A stretch of DNA of 64,000 nucleotides from Bacillus yapensis (GTDB lineage: Bacteria > Bacillota > Bacilli > Bacillales > Cytobacillaceae): NCBI RefSeq assembly GCF_005280205.1, contig NZ_SUND01000006.1, positions 62,001 through 126,000 on the forward strand, read 5' to 3'. Each line of letters opens with the position of its first letter. Position 1 is the first letter of the stretch. Made by a program: the position numbers and the translations under genes. This document shows positions 8,667-17,102 of the stretch, in pieces. The notes beneath the pieces were generated by a model. It saw only the letters and a program-made list of their open reading frames with translations. It did no database searches and was not told the origin of the DNA.

Positions 8667-9382
8667 TGATTGGAACTATACAAAATCGTGAAGCCTTTTT
8701 AAATAAACTATCAGGACGATTGGGAAGAGAACGTAGAACTGAGGTTGAAAGACCAGAGTGGAAATTCAACCCCCAAGATGAGGTTCTTAAAGGTGCAACT
8801 CAGGACGAGTTGGTAGATGTTTTAAGAGAACAGTGTAAGAACATTCATACAAACTTCGTGCTGACAACTTCAGCGGAGCTTTCAGCTTCTATTAACGAAG
8901 TTATAGATAACTATGGTGGCGGACCGATTGTTTCTTGGAAGGATGAGCGCTTTGAACAATTTGGTTTAACCAATCTGATGAAGCAGGAATGGCCAGAAAA
9001 AGGCATTGAATTACACGAATGGGATCATACAATAGGACAAGAAAACATTGAGAAAGCTAATTATGCCAATGTAGGAATCACGATAAGTGATATTACATTA
9101 GCAGAATCAGGTACTGCCGTGCTATTCAGTGGAAAGGACAAAGGCAGAACAGTTTCCTTCTTGCCTGCGACTTCGATTATTCTCGTTCCGAAAAGCAGTA
9201 TTGTTCCAAGGATGACGCAGGCTGCCCAAATCATTCGAGAGAAGGTTGCAAATGGGGAACAAGTTGCTTCTTGTGTAAACTTTATTACTGGTCCGAGTAA
9301 CTCAGCAGATATCGAAATGATTTTAGTTGTTGGTGTTCACGGTCCTATTAAAGCAACCTATATCGTTATAGGAGATATGTAA
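8666..9382 (+). CDS. lutC: Lactate utilisation protein C, LUD domain
   Basis: 238 residues, as in the family (about 240). It is a single LUD domain ending in ADIEMILVVGVHGP, a conserved C-terminal segment. It works with LutA and LutB in L-lactate oxidation. The start is the ATG sharing a base with the lutB stop; the open frame extends 36 bases upstream into lutB, but coupling and the GAGAGG ribosome site favour 8666. A terminator follows after 16 bases, so the operon ends here. Confidence 0.94.
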   Translation: MIGTIQNREAFLNKLSGRLGRERRTEVERPEWKFNPQDEVLKGATQDELVDVLREQCKNIHTNFVLTTSAELSASINEVIDNYGGGPIVSWKDERFEQFGLTNLMKQEWPEKGIELHEWDHTIGQENIEKANYANVGITISDITLAESGTAVLFSGKDKGRTVSFLPATSIILVPKSSIVPRMTQAAQIIREKVANGEQVASCVNFITGPSNSADIEMILVVGVHGPIKATYIVIGDM

Positions 9383-9398
9383 ATGATAGAAATATAGT

Positions 9399-9434
9399 AA
9401 GGAGATGTCTCAATAGGGGCATCTTCCTTTTTGT
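9399..9434 (+). terminator. Rho-independent terminator of lutABC
   Basis: AAGGAGATG pairs with CATCTTCCTT over a 12-base loop, followed by a T-rich tail. Confidence 0.8.
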
Positions 9435-9614
9435 TTATTCTATATAAATCAAGACTTAAAAAAACCCTAATTGAAAAAAGAGCAATTTTTTAAAGGAGTA
9501 TATATTATAGAAGGAAAATAATCTGTTATAAAACATAATAATGGCTGTTATATAACTATAAATCCCTACGTGACAACCTTTTTATAAACTGTTTCAAAAT
9601 TTATCCCTTTTTGT

Positions 9615-9642
9615 TTAACAAATGTCACAGATTGTATATAAA
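9615..9642 (+). promoter_or_regulatory. Candidate sigma-A promoter of the por operon
   Basis: TTAACA (9615-9620) and TATAAA (9637-9642) with a 16-base spacer, 88 bases before the start codon. The rest of the 9435-9729 gap is AT-rich; I see no riboswitch or clear operator in it. The nearby ACAAATGTCACA is only a partial match to redox-regulator boxes. Confidence 0.4.
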
Positions 9643-9729
9643 AGTTCCCCTACAATATTAAGTGGGGATTAGTATAGAACTCAATTTTGCAAGCTCTATA
9701 CACTATTCGTACAAATAGGGAGGGAGATT

Positions 9730-10743
9730 ATGTCTATTTTACCGAAAAAGAATGATTTAGGTTTTTTTGAGATTCGTCTTGAATCAATCGGTGGATTAGG
9801 GGCAAATTTAGCAGGAAAAATGTTAGCGGAAGCAGGAGTTCTTGGATTGGGTTTGAATGGCTCGAACTTTTCATCCTACGGATCAGAAAAAAAGGGTTCG
9901 CCTGTAAAAAGCTTCATCCGTTTTTGTGATGCAGAAGTTGAAATTCGTGACCATAGTCCAATTGAACAACCTCATGTTATCGGGATTTTTCATGAGGCCC
10001 TATACAAAACAGTTGATGTTGTAAGCGGACTCATTCCAGATGGGATTGTATTAGTTAATTCCACTAGGGAGTTTGAGGATGTTAAAAATGACTTGCACTT
10101 ATCATACGGTACACTGGCTATCGTTGATGCACTAGGAATCGCCGTGGAAGAACGTACTAAGGTTAATACAGCGATGCTAGGTGCGCTATTCCGCATTTGC
10201 GATTTTCTTGATCCAGATTCAATGAGAAGTGTGATTAGAAAAACTTTTGAAAAAAAATATCCGCATTTAGTAGAACCAAATATTCGCACTTTTGATAGAG
10301 GATATAATGAAGTTCATTTTAAGACGCTTGAAGCCCCTTCAGATGCTATTGGGAAGAGCTTTAGTCGTCCACAGCCCCTATTAGGCTATGAAACTCAAGC
10401 ACTAGGTGGGGTAATCACAGCTCAAGCCAATAGTATTTTAAAAGATTTAAGTGGTTCTCGCCAAGGTTATTTACCTGGATTAAATCTCGAGGATTGTATT
10501 CATTGTGCTTCATGTGACACCGTATGCCCTGATTTTTGTTTCGTCTGGGAAGAGGGCGAAGATAAGCGCGGAAGAAAGCAAATATTTCTAAAAGGAATCG
10601 ATTATCAATACTGTAAGGGCTGTTTGAAATGTGTGGAAGCTTGTCCAACAACAGCCTTGAATGAATTGCGTGAAACCATTGCGTATTCAGAAACCCATCA
10701 AGTGAAGCAAAACTTTCCGTTCATTGCAGGAGGTGTTTCATAA
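9730..10743 (+). CDS. 2-oxoacid:ferredoxin oxidoreductase, fused gamma-delta subunit
   Basis: 337 residues. The first 220 or so form the gamma (POR catalytic) domain, starting EIRLESIGGLGANLAGKML; the last 90 form a ferredoxin-like delta domain with CIHCASCDTVCP (about 255) and CKGCLKCVEACP (about 297) for two [4Fe-4S] clusters. It passes electrons from the thiamine-diphosphate subunit to ferredoxin. AGGGAGG precedes the ATG at 6 bases. It overlaps the alpha-beta gene by one base, so the two form one enzyme. The gamma-delta fusion is known in this superfamily but is not the four-gene or single-chain layout most often described. Confidence 0.88.
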   Translation: MSILPKKNDLGFFEIRLESIGGLGANLAGKMLAEAGVLGLGLNGSNFSSYGSEKKGSPVKSFIRFCDAEVEIRDHSPIEQPHVIGIFHEALYKTVDVVSGLIPDGIVLVNSTREFEDVKNDLHLSYGTLAIVDALGIAVEERTKVNTAMLGALFRICDFLDPDSMRSVIRKTFEKKYPHLVEPNIRTFDRGYNEVHFKTLEAPSDAIGKSFSRPQPLLGYETQALGGVITAQANSILKDLSGSRQGYLPGLNLEDCIHCASCDTVCPDFCFVWEEGEDKRGRKQIFLKGIDYQYCKGCLKCVEACPTTALNELRETIAYSETHQVKQNFPFIAGGVS

Positions 10744-13037
10744 TGGCATTAGTAGAAAAACAATTAACAGCTGGAATGGCTGCTGAACAAGTGATGACCT
10801 TTGAATCTGGGAACGAGATGGCCGCAATGGCGGCGGCTCAAATCAACTATCATATTATGGGCTATTTTCCAATTACTCCGTCCACCGAGGTTGCTCAGTA
10901 TTTGGATCAAATGAAGGCTCGTGGTGAACATGATATTAAATTAATTGCGGCAGATGGAGAGCATGGCTCTGCCGGAATTTGCTATGGAGCTACTGCGACT
11001 GGAGCACGTGTATTTAATGCGACGAGTGCCAATGGCTTCATGTACATGCTCGAACAGCTACCGGTTCAATCTGGAACTCGTTTCCCGATGGTAATGAATC
11101 TTGTCACACGTTCGATCAGTGGACCGCTTGATATTAGAGGTGACCACTCTGACCTTTATTTTGCACTCAATACTGGCTGGGTGATTTTAACAGCAAGGAC
11201 TCCTCAGGCTGTCTATGACATGAATATCATGGCGTTAAAAATAGCCGAACATTCAAAAGTACGCTTGCCGGTCATTGTGGCTTATGACGGATTCTTCACT
11301 TCTCATCAAAAACGTAAGGTTAACTATTTCAAGGATCGAAAAATTGTTCAGGATTTCGTAGGAGAATGTCCACTTGATTATCAATTTGCCCGTGATCCGA
11401 AAAATCCGGTAACGATTGGTGCTCATATGAATGGGGACGACTTAACAAATAATCACTATCAACAATCTGAAGCAATGTATGCTGCAGGTAAGGTGTTTGA
11501 AAAGGTTGCAGCAGCATATGCAGAGCTGTCTGGCCGTGACTATCCAGTATTAGATCTATACAAAATGGAAGACGCAGATGTTGCTTTATTCTTACTCAAC
11601 TCAGCGGCTGAATCAGCGAAGGATGTCGTAGATAAACTACGAGCTCAGGGGATTAAAGCAGGTGTTATTAGTCCAAATATCATTCGTCCTTTCCCAGCTG
11701 AAGCAATTCGGAAGGCGTTAAAGAACGTTAAGGCTCTTTTAGTAGGAGAGAGAGCTGATTCTTACGGAGCAAACGGTCCAAACCTTACCCATGAGGTGAA
11801 GTCGGCTCTACAAGAAGACAAGGATAATCAAACGATTGTGTTGAGTAGAGTATTTGGTCTTGGCGGTAAGGATTTCTATGCCGATGATGCTGAAAACTTT
11901 TTCAAAATGGCGATGGATGCGCAAGAAAAGGGTTATGCAGAGAAGCCTTTTGATTATTATGGGCATGTACCAGGTCATCCTGAAAATGTGATGAAGCCAG
12001 TTATTTCTCCTCAGCATGGAGATGTATATCGCTCAGGATTGATTCAAGTCACACATGATGAAGAAACAAATAAATTGAAGGTGAAAATCCCACCATTACG
12101 GGCATTGACTTCAAAACCAAAGCGTATTGCCTCGGGTCATGGAGCATGCCCAGGTTGCGGAATCTTCGGAGGTTTAGAGTTATTTTTCAAAGGGATCGAA
12201 GGCGATGTCGTTGTATTATTCCAGACAGGATGTGCCTATGTAACAACTACTTCCTATCCACATACATCCCATAAGCAAACGATGATTCACAATCTTTTCC
12301 AAAATGGGGCAGCCACATTATCAGGGACGCTCGAAGCATTTTTTGAACAGAAGCGTAGAGGGGAAATTGAGGTCGCAGACGATGCAACCTTTGTGATGAT
12401 TACCGGGGATGGCGGAATGGATATCGGGATGGGTTCTGCAATTGGAACAGCTCTTCGTAATCATAAGTTGATTATTCTTGAGTATGACAATGAAGGCTAT
12501 ATGAACACAGGTTCTCAAATGTCTTACTCAACTCCGATAGGGAATATGACAAGTACAACCAATGTTGGGAAGTCACAGCAAGGAAAAGCGTTCCATCATA
12601 AGGATACACCGCAAATTATGGCTGCAACCAATATTCCTTATGTTTTTACAGGGACGGAAGCATTTCCGCAGGACTTAGTGAAAAAAGCGGCTAAAGCCCA
12701 ATGGTATGCCCAAAATGTTGGTACGGTATATGGGAAGATTCTCATTACATGTCCATTGAACTGGAAATCAGAGGACCGTTATGGAAACACGATTATGGAG
12801 GCTGCTGTTAATAGCAATTTCTTCCCGTTATATGAAGTGGAACAAGGGCAAACCGCGATAACTTACGACCCTGAAGGAAAGAAAAAGAAGATCCCACTAG
12901 CAGACTGGCTAAAATATATGGGAAAAACAAAACATTTACTAAAAGAAGAAAATAAGCAAATTCTTTCGGATTTTGAACAGGAAATCGAAAGAAGATGGCA
13001 GCGACTAAAAGCGCAGCATGAGAATCCGTTATTATAA
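10743..13037 (+). CDS. 2-oxoacid (probably pyruvate):ferredoxin oxidoreductase, fused alpha-beta subunit
   Basis: 764 residues. The alpha part (about 1-430) has the YFPITPSTEVA motif near residue 40 and a pyruvate-type ISGPLDIRGDHSDLY segment near 125. The beta part (about 455-764) has ACPGCG at about 468 and the thiamine-diphosphate motif GDGGMDIGMG near 555, followed by YDNEGYMNTGSQ. It would decarboxylate a 2-oxoacid with CoA and reduce ferredoxin. The GDHSD element resembles pyruvate rather than 2-oxoglutarate enzymes (KorAB), and the neighbouring lactate oxidase makes pyruvate; the substrate is still an inference. It is coupled to the upstream gene (TAATG). Confidence 0.88.
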   Translation: MALVEKQLTAGMAAEQVMTFESGNEMAAMAAAQINYHIMGYFPITPSTEVAQYLDQMKARGEHDIKLIAADGEHGSAGICYGATATGARVFNATSANGFMYMLEQLPVQSGTRFPMVMNLVTRSISGPLDIRGDHSDLYFALNTGWVILTARTPQAVYDMNIMALKIAEHSKVRLPVIVAYDGFFTSHQKRKVNYFKDRKIVQDFVGECPLDYQFARDPKNPVTIGAHMNGDDLTNNHYQQSEAMYAAGKVFEKVAAAYAELSGRDYPVLDLYKMEDADVALFLLNSAAESAKDVVDKLRAQGIKAGVISPNIIRPFPAEAIRKALKNVKALLVGERADSYGANGPNLTHEVKSALQEDKDNQTIVLSRVFGLGGKDFYADDAENFFKMAMDAQEKGYAEKPFDYYGHVPGHPENVMKPVISPQHGDVYRSGLIQVTHDEETNKLKVKIPPLRALTSKPKRIASGHGACPGCGIFGGLELFFKGIEGDVVVLFQTGCAYVTTTSYPHTSHKQTMIHNLFQNGAATLSGTLEAFFEQKRRGEIEVADDATFVMITGDGGMDIGMGSAIGTALRNHKLIILEYDNEGYMNTGSQMSYSTPIGNMTSTTNVGKSQQGKAFHHKDTPQIMAATNIPYVFTGTEAFPQDLVKKAAKAQWYAQNVGTVYGKILITCPLNWKSEDRYGNTIMEAAVNSNFFPLYEVEQGQTAITYDPEGKKKKIPLADWLKYMGKTKHLLKEENKQILSDFEQEIERRWQRLKAQHENPLL

Positions 13038-13040
13038 TTA

Positions 13041-13212
13041 GGCTCTTTTCGCAAAAAATGTTGCTTGTGGATAAAAAAAGATTAAATGAAATGCAAAATT
13101 TCCAGGTTAAAAACAGTAAAAGGTAGCGAAAAGTGCTGTGCAAAAATAATTTTTAGCACTAAACCACTTAGGAGGTGTAAATGTCGGCTTTAGGACATTT
13201 ACGAAAAAAATA
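13041..13212. repeat. MITE-like interspersed repeat, copy B
   Basis: 172-bp relative of copy A (6991-7184), beginning 4 bases after the alpha-beta gene stop. It lacks the 23-bp insertion of copy A. At its right end GGAGGTG precedes a ten-codon frame starting ATGTCGGCTTTA and ending in TAA, encoding MSALGHLRKK. CTTTTCGC at the left pairs with GCGAAAAG in the middle, and GTAAATGTC pairs with GGACATTTAC. Confidence 0.8.
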
Positions 13213-13286
13213 ATGGTTAATATGAAAACAACATATAATTAGTAGTACAAGTTATCCACTTGATTCTAGAACTATTTTCCTATTTT

Positions 13287-13318
13287 GAAAGACCGTTTCA
13301 TTGAGACGGTCTTTTTGT
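13287..13318 (+). terminator. Terminator of the por operon
   Basis: AAAGACCGT pairs with ACGGTCTTT over a 9-base loop and is followed by T residues. The remaining 150 bases to kinE are AT-rich; a weak TTGAAA/TATGTT pair near 13390-13420 may be the kinE promoter. Confidence 0.9.
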
Positions 13319-13468
13319 CATGAAAAAACCATTTTTTCTCATTTTTATTGCAGGTGTTTTTTTCTTTTTTGTAGAATAAGAAATTGATTTGAAATTTCCA
13401 AGTGTCTATTCATATGTTAATCCTATATAAATAAAGTCCAAGACAAAGCGATAAAAGGTGGGAATACG

Positions 13469-14947
13469 GTGAAGGAAATGCAAATAAAAAGTGCTGAGAA
13501 CGAAATAGCTGCCATGAAAAAAGACGAATTACTAGTACATCAAGAAGCACAAAAAAATGAAGAATTCTATCGAGATTTATTTATTGAAGCGCTAGATGGA
13601 ATTGTCTTTTGGACAGTAGAGGATGGGATTATTGAAGCGAATGAATCGGCCTGCAAAATTTTTGAAAGTAGCGAATCTGAGCTAAAACATAAAAAAATAG
13701 AAGACTTTGTATTTAGTCACCCTACCAATTATAATCGAATATTACAGGAACTATATCAAAAAGGTTCAGTGCGTGATGAACTTGTTTTTTTGATGCCGAA
13801 TGGACAGAAGAAAATACTAGAGTTCACCACCAAACTTCACTCTGCCAACGGTCATCGCATGACGATTTTTCGTAATGTTACGGAACGATATGAGATGGAA
13901 CAGGAGTTAAGGGAAAGTGAGCGTAAGTTTCGAAGTATTTTCGAAGGAGCGGTCGAAGGTTTAATTCTTTGGAATGATGAATTTGAAATTATTGATGTGA
14001 ACCCTTCCGGTGTGAAATTATTTCATGCAAATAAAGAAGAGATTATTGGCCAATCCCTCTTGTCGCTATTGGCGCGGCGTAACGTCAAGGCAGATGATAT
14101 GTCAAAGCATGTCGATCTTTTTAAATCGAAGGAGCATTCAAGCGGAGTAATCACGTTTGTACGGGAAACCGGTGAAAGGTTGCATGTCGAGTACTCGACA
14201 AAGAAAAATGTCTTTTCGAATCTAAATATATCCTCATTTAAAGATATTACGGAAAAACTGCAAATAGAAGAACATCTACGAAAATCAGACACTTTAAGTG
14301 TCATTGGGCAGCTTGCTGCCGGCATTGCTCATGAGATTCGTAATCCGATGACGGCACTTAAAGGCTTTATTCAATTACTAGAAGATACAATCAAGGAGGA
14401 TCATTCGATGTATTTCGATGTAATCAAAAACGAATTGAATCGAATTGATTCTATCATTAACGAATTTCTAGTATTAGCCAAACCGCAAGCGATGAAATAC
14501 TTAGAAAAAGACATTGCTCAATTGATGAAAGAAACGATTGAATTGCTAAAGCCGCAAGCGGTTTTACATAATATTCAATTTCAACTTGAGCTTGAAAATG
14601 ACATCCCGTTTATTTATTGTGAACCTAATCAGTTAAAAAAGGTATTTATCAATATTATAAAAAATGCTATAGAAGTAATGAGTAGTGGAGGTTTTATACG
14701 GATTGCAATTAGAAAAGATAATGGCGATCAAGTATTAGTATCGATTCAAGATGAAGGAGAAGGTATTGAGCCTGAGAGATTAAGAAGATTGGGTGAACCG
14801 TTTTTTACGACAAAAGAAAAAGGAACTGGATTGGGGCTAATGGTTTCCTATAAAATCATTAATGAGCATCAAGGGCATATAGAAGTGGAAAGTGAGAAAG
14901 GGAAGGGGACTGTTTTTCATATCAAACTTCCCATTAAGCGAGTTTAA
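13469..14947 (+). CDS. kinE: PAS-PAS sensor histidine kinase, KinE-like sporulation kinase
   Basis: 492 residues. Two PAS domains (about 30-145 and 150-270) precede a HisKA domain with GIAHEIRNPMTALKGF (phospho-accepting His about 288) and a HATPase domain with DEGEGIEPERL and GTGLGLMVSYKI. There is no membrane segment, so it is cytosolic. It likely feeds the Spo0F-Spo0A phosphorelay. The name comes from synteny: kinE is followed by ogt in B. subtilis as here. The GTG start has AAGGTGGG upstream. Spo0E, which dephosphorylates Spo0A~P, lies two genes downstream. Confidence 0.85.
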   Translation: MKEMQIKSAENEIAAMKKDELLVHQEAQKNEEFYRDLFIEALDGIVFWTVEDGIIEANESACKIFESSESELKHKKIEDFVFSHPTNYNRILQELYQKGSVRDELVFLMPNGQKKILEFTTKLHSANGHRMTIFRNVTERYEMEQELRESERKFRSIFEGAVEGLILWNDEFEIIDVNPSGVKLFHANKEEIIGQSLLSLLARRNVKADDMSKHVDLFKSKEHSSGVITFVRETGERLHVEYSTKKNVFSNLNISSFKDITEKLQIEEHLRKSDTLSVIGQLAAGIAHEIRNPMTALKGFIQLLEDTIKEDHSMYFDVIKNELNRIDSIINEFLVLAKPQAMKYLEKDIAQLMKETIELLKPQAVLHNIQFQLELENDIPFIYCEPNQLKKVFINIIKNAIEVMSSGGFIRIAIRKDNGDQVLVSIQDEGEGIEPERLRRLGEPFFTTKEKGTGLGLMVSYKIINEHQGHIEVESEKGKGTVFHIKLPIKRV

Positions 14948-14968
14948 ACGAAGAAAGGTCGAATACAT

Positions 14969-15460
14969 TTGAAGAATTATACTATGTATCAATCAAGTAT
15001 CGGTGAAATTTATGTTGTGGCAGAAAACGATTATATTGTCGCACTTCATATTGGCAATGAGGATTTTTTGGAATCGGAAAAAGTAGAGATTCAGAAAAAT
15101 AGTAAGCATCCTCTATTAATGCAAGCTGTTCAACAATTGGATGAGTATTTTTCAGGTCAGCGCAAGGATTTTGATTTACCTTTACAAGAGCAAGGGACTG
15201 TTTTTCAAACAAATGTATGGAATGAACTGAAAAAGATTCCTTATGGAAAAACAGTTAGCTATCAAGATGTGGCAACCGCGATTGGAAATACAAAAGCTGT
15301 TCGAGCGATTGGACAGGCTAATAAAGCAAATAAGCTTCCGATCATTGTTCCTTGTCATCGCGTGATTGGAAAGGACCAATCATTAACAGGTTACGCTGGA
15401 ACTCAAGTTCATCTTAAAGAGCAGCTACTTGAAATAGAGGGAGCTTTATTCAAAAAATAG
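14969..15460 (+). CDS. ogt: Methylated-DNA--protein-cysteine methyltransferase
   Basis: 163 residues. The active-site motif IIVPCHRVIGKD (about 128-139) holds the acceptor cysteine; upstream are the winged-helix region PYGKTVSYQDVA and RAIGQANKAN with the arginine finger. It repairs O6-alkylguanine by irreversible transfer of the alkyl group to its cysteine. The start appears to be TTG with GAAAGG upstream. It lies 21 bases after kinE, probably co-transcribed, an order conserved with B. subtilis kinE-ogt. Confidence 0.93.
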   Translation: MKNYTMYQSSIGEIYVVAENDYIVALHIGNEDFLESEKVEIQKNSKHPLLMQAVQQLDEYFSGQRKDFDLPLQEQGTVFQTNVWNELKKIPYGKTVSYQDVATAIGNTKAVRAIGQANKANKLPIIVPCHRVIGKDQSLTGYAGTQVHLKEQLLEIEGALFKK

Positions 15461-15634
15461 TTGATTCTACACGGAAAATGTCGAAAATAGAAAAAAGATT
15501 TAGCAAAAAAAATGTCTTTTTAGATTGTTTTGTCTAATATTGCGATTCTATTTACATTCGAACTTTTTCTTGGCATAATTCATCAAGGATACATTAATAG
15601 ATTTAAGGATTTATGGAAGATTAGGGGGATAGCG

Positions 15635-15874
15635 GTGCAGTATGATTGTCGGGAGAAGTTGAATGAAATTCGAAAAATGAGAGAAAAAATGATAGAAGCA
15701 GCTCAAGAAAAAGGATTTACCAGTGATGACACTATTCGATATAGTCAGGAACTTGATCAATTGATATACGAGTACCAATGCTATTCTAAAAGAACTGGTC
15801 AACAACAAGATGAAATTAGAATTGCCTTTAAACAAATGATTATGATTTTACCACAAGTTCACTTGATGGTTTAA
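15635..15874 (+). CDS. spo0E: Spo0E-family aspartyl-phosphate phosphatase
   Basis: 79 residues, close to B. subtilis Spo0E. It is predicted to be two helices, with the signature SQELDQLI (about 40-47) in the second; the family dephosphorylates Spo0A~P and delays sporulation. The start chosen is GTG at 15635, with AGGGGGA 6 bases upstream; an open frame 105 bases longer adds a hydrophobic stretch without a ribosome site. The gene sits in the same neighbourhood as B. subtilis spo0E. Another Spo0E-like paralogue such as YnzD is possible, but position favours Spo0E. Confidence 0.8.
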   Translation: MQYDCREKLNEIRKMREKMIEAAQEKGFTSDDTIRYSQELDQLIYEYQCYSKRTGQQQDEIRIAFKQMIMILPQVHLMV

Positions 15875-15911
15875 TATATTGTTTATTGACAACTACGAGG
15901 ATTTTGTTAAA

Positions 15912-15941
15912 CGAGGACTCTGAAGAGGTCTTCTTTTTTTT
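15912..15941 (+). terminator. Terminator of spo0E
   Basis: GAGGAC pairs with GTCTTC (one G-U pair) and is followed by eight T. Confidence 0.75.
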
Positions 15942-16247
15942 GCTTTTTTTTAGTTTCGAAATTAAGTGAAGTTGTGATTTTTGTCATAGAGAAGAAATGG
16001 AAATTTTCTTTATTATTAATATAAATAAATTAAATACCTATTCAAATTCTACTTAGAACTTCTCAATTATTATTTATTACTCCAAAGTTTAAACACACGA
16101 AAACTACTTCACTACTATTTTCCTTACAACTACAGATCAGACAGCAGTAATTGCACCACCATCCATGATTTTGTTTGTACTATGCTTTCATCAATCATAG
16201 AGAAAGCATGTCAAAATAAAAACAATTCTAGAAGGGGGATTTATTGC
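15942..16247. other. AT-rich gap upstream of fixABCX
   Basis: About 300 bases without a gene. I see no convincing promoter pair, riboswitch or inverted repeat. GAAGGGGGA at 16231-16239 is the fixA ribosome site. Confidence 0.6.
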
Positions 16248-17066
16248 ATGCACATAGTTGTTTGTGTCAAACAGGTCCCAGACACAAAAATCATCAAAAT
16301 CAATCCAAAGACGAACACCTTAGATCGCCGTAGCGCACCTGCCATCTTAAATCCGTATGACGCGCATGCTGTTCAAGAAGCAGTAAGACTTAAATCCATT
16401 TTGGGTACAGGTAAAATTTCTGTATTGTCAATGGGTCCACCTCAAGCAACCGAGGTTATTAAGAAGTGTATCGAAATCGGTGCTGATGAGGGTTATTTAA
16501 TTTCTGACCGTGCTTTTGCTGGTGCGGATACACTTGCTACGAGCTATGCATTATCAAAGGCGCTTGAAAAAATAGCGAGCGTTGAGCCTATTGATTTGGT
16601 AATCTGCGGGAAGCATGCCATAGATGGGGATACAGGACAGGTCGGTCCTGGAATTGCAAGGAGATTAGATATTCCGCCTGTTACGAATGTGATCGAGGTT
16701 TCTGAAATCAACAGCAATGATAGGACTATTCTTGTTAAGAGAAAGCTTTCGAACGGCTATGAGCTTGTTCGAGTCAATATGCCTTGCTTATTAACGGTTG
16801 AGAAAGAAATTAATAAGATCGAATATTCACCACTTCCAAATATGCTAAAAGCAGCTAGATACAAATCTAATATTTGGTCCGTTAGTGATTTAGGAGAAGT
16901 GAATATCGCTCAACTAGGATTAAAAGGTTCCCCAACTGTTGTTGGAAAAATGTTTACACCTCCGAAGCTTGAGGGCGGAAAAGTGTTAGAAGGAACGAGT
17001 GATGAACAAGTTTCACAGCTAATGGATGTACTATTAGAGCAAAAAGAGCTTTTAAATGTGAAATAG
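16248..17066 (+). CDS. fixA: Electron transfer flavoprotein beta subunit, FixA type
   Basis: 272 residues. It starts MHIVVCVKQVPDT and carries GKHAIDGDTGQVGP (about 121-134), the motif associated with the extra FAD of electron-bifurcating ETFs. With FixB it forms the flavoprotein that takes electrons from NADH. The start at 16248 follows GAAGGGGG at 8 bases; an upstream in-frame ATG lacks a ribosome site. First gene of a four-gene operon fixA-fixB-fixC-fixX. B. subtilis etfB lies elsewhere beside acyl-CoA genes, so this is a separate system. Confidence 0.88.
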   Translation: MHIVVCVKQVPDTKIIKINPKTNTLDRRSAPAILNPYDAHAVQEAVRLKSILGTGKISVLSMGPPQATEVIKKCIEIGADEGYLISDRAFAGADTLATSYALSKALEKIASVEPIDLVICGKHAIDGDTGQVGPGIARRLDIPPVTNVIEVSEINSNDRTILVKRKLSNGYELVRVNMPCLLTVEKEINKIEYSPLPNMLKAARYKSNIWSVSDLGEVNIAQLGLKGSPTVVGKMFTPPKLEGGKVLEGTSDEQVSQLMDVLLEQKELLNVK

Positions 17067-17102
17067 TTAACATAATAGACGTAAGATTGGGGGTTTTCTA
17101 GG

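Noticed and set aside
9435-9729. Riboswitch or Rex/Fnr site in the por leader
   Set aside because: Only partial half-sites were seen, with no symmetric box and no closing stem.
15530-15634. Longer Spo0E form with an N-terminal hydrophobic segment
   Set aside because: No ribosome site precedes it, while the GTG at 15635 has a strong one and gives the family length.
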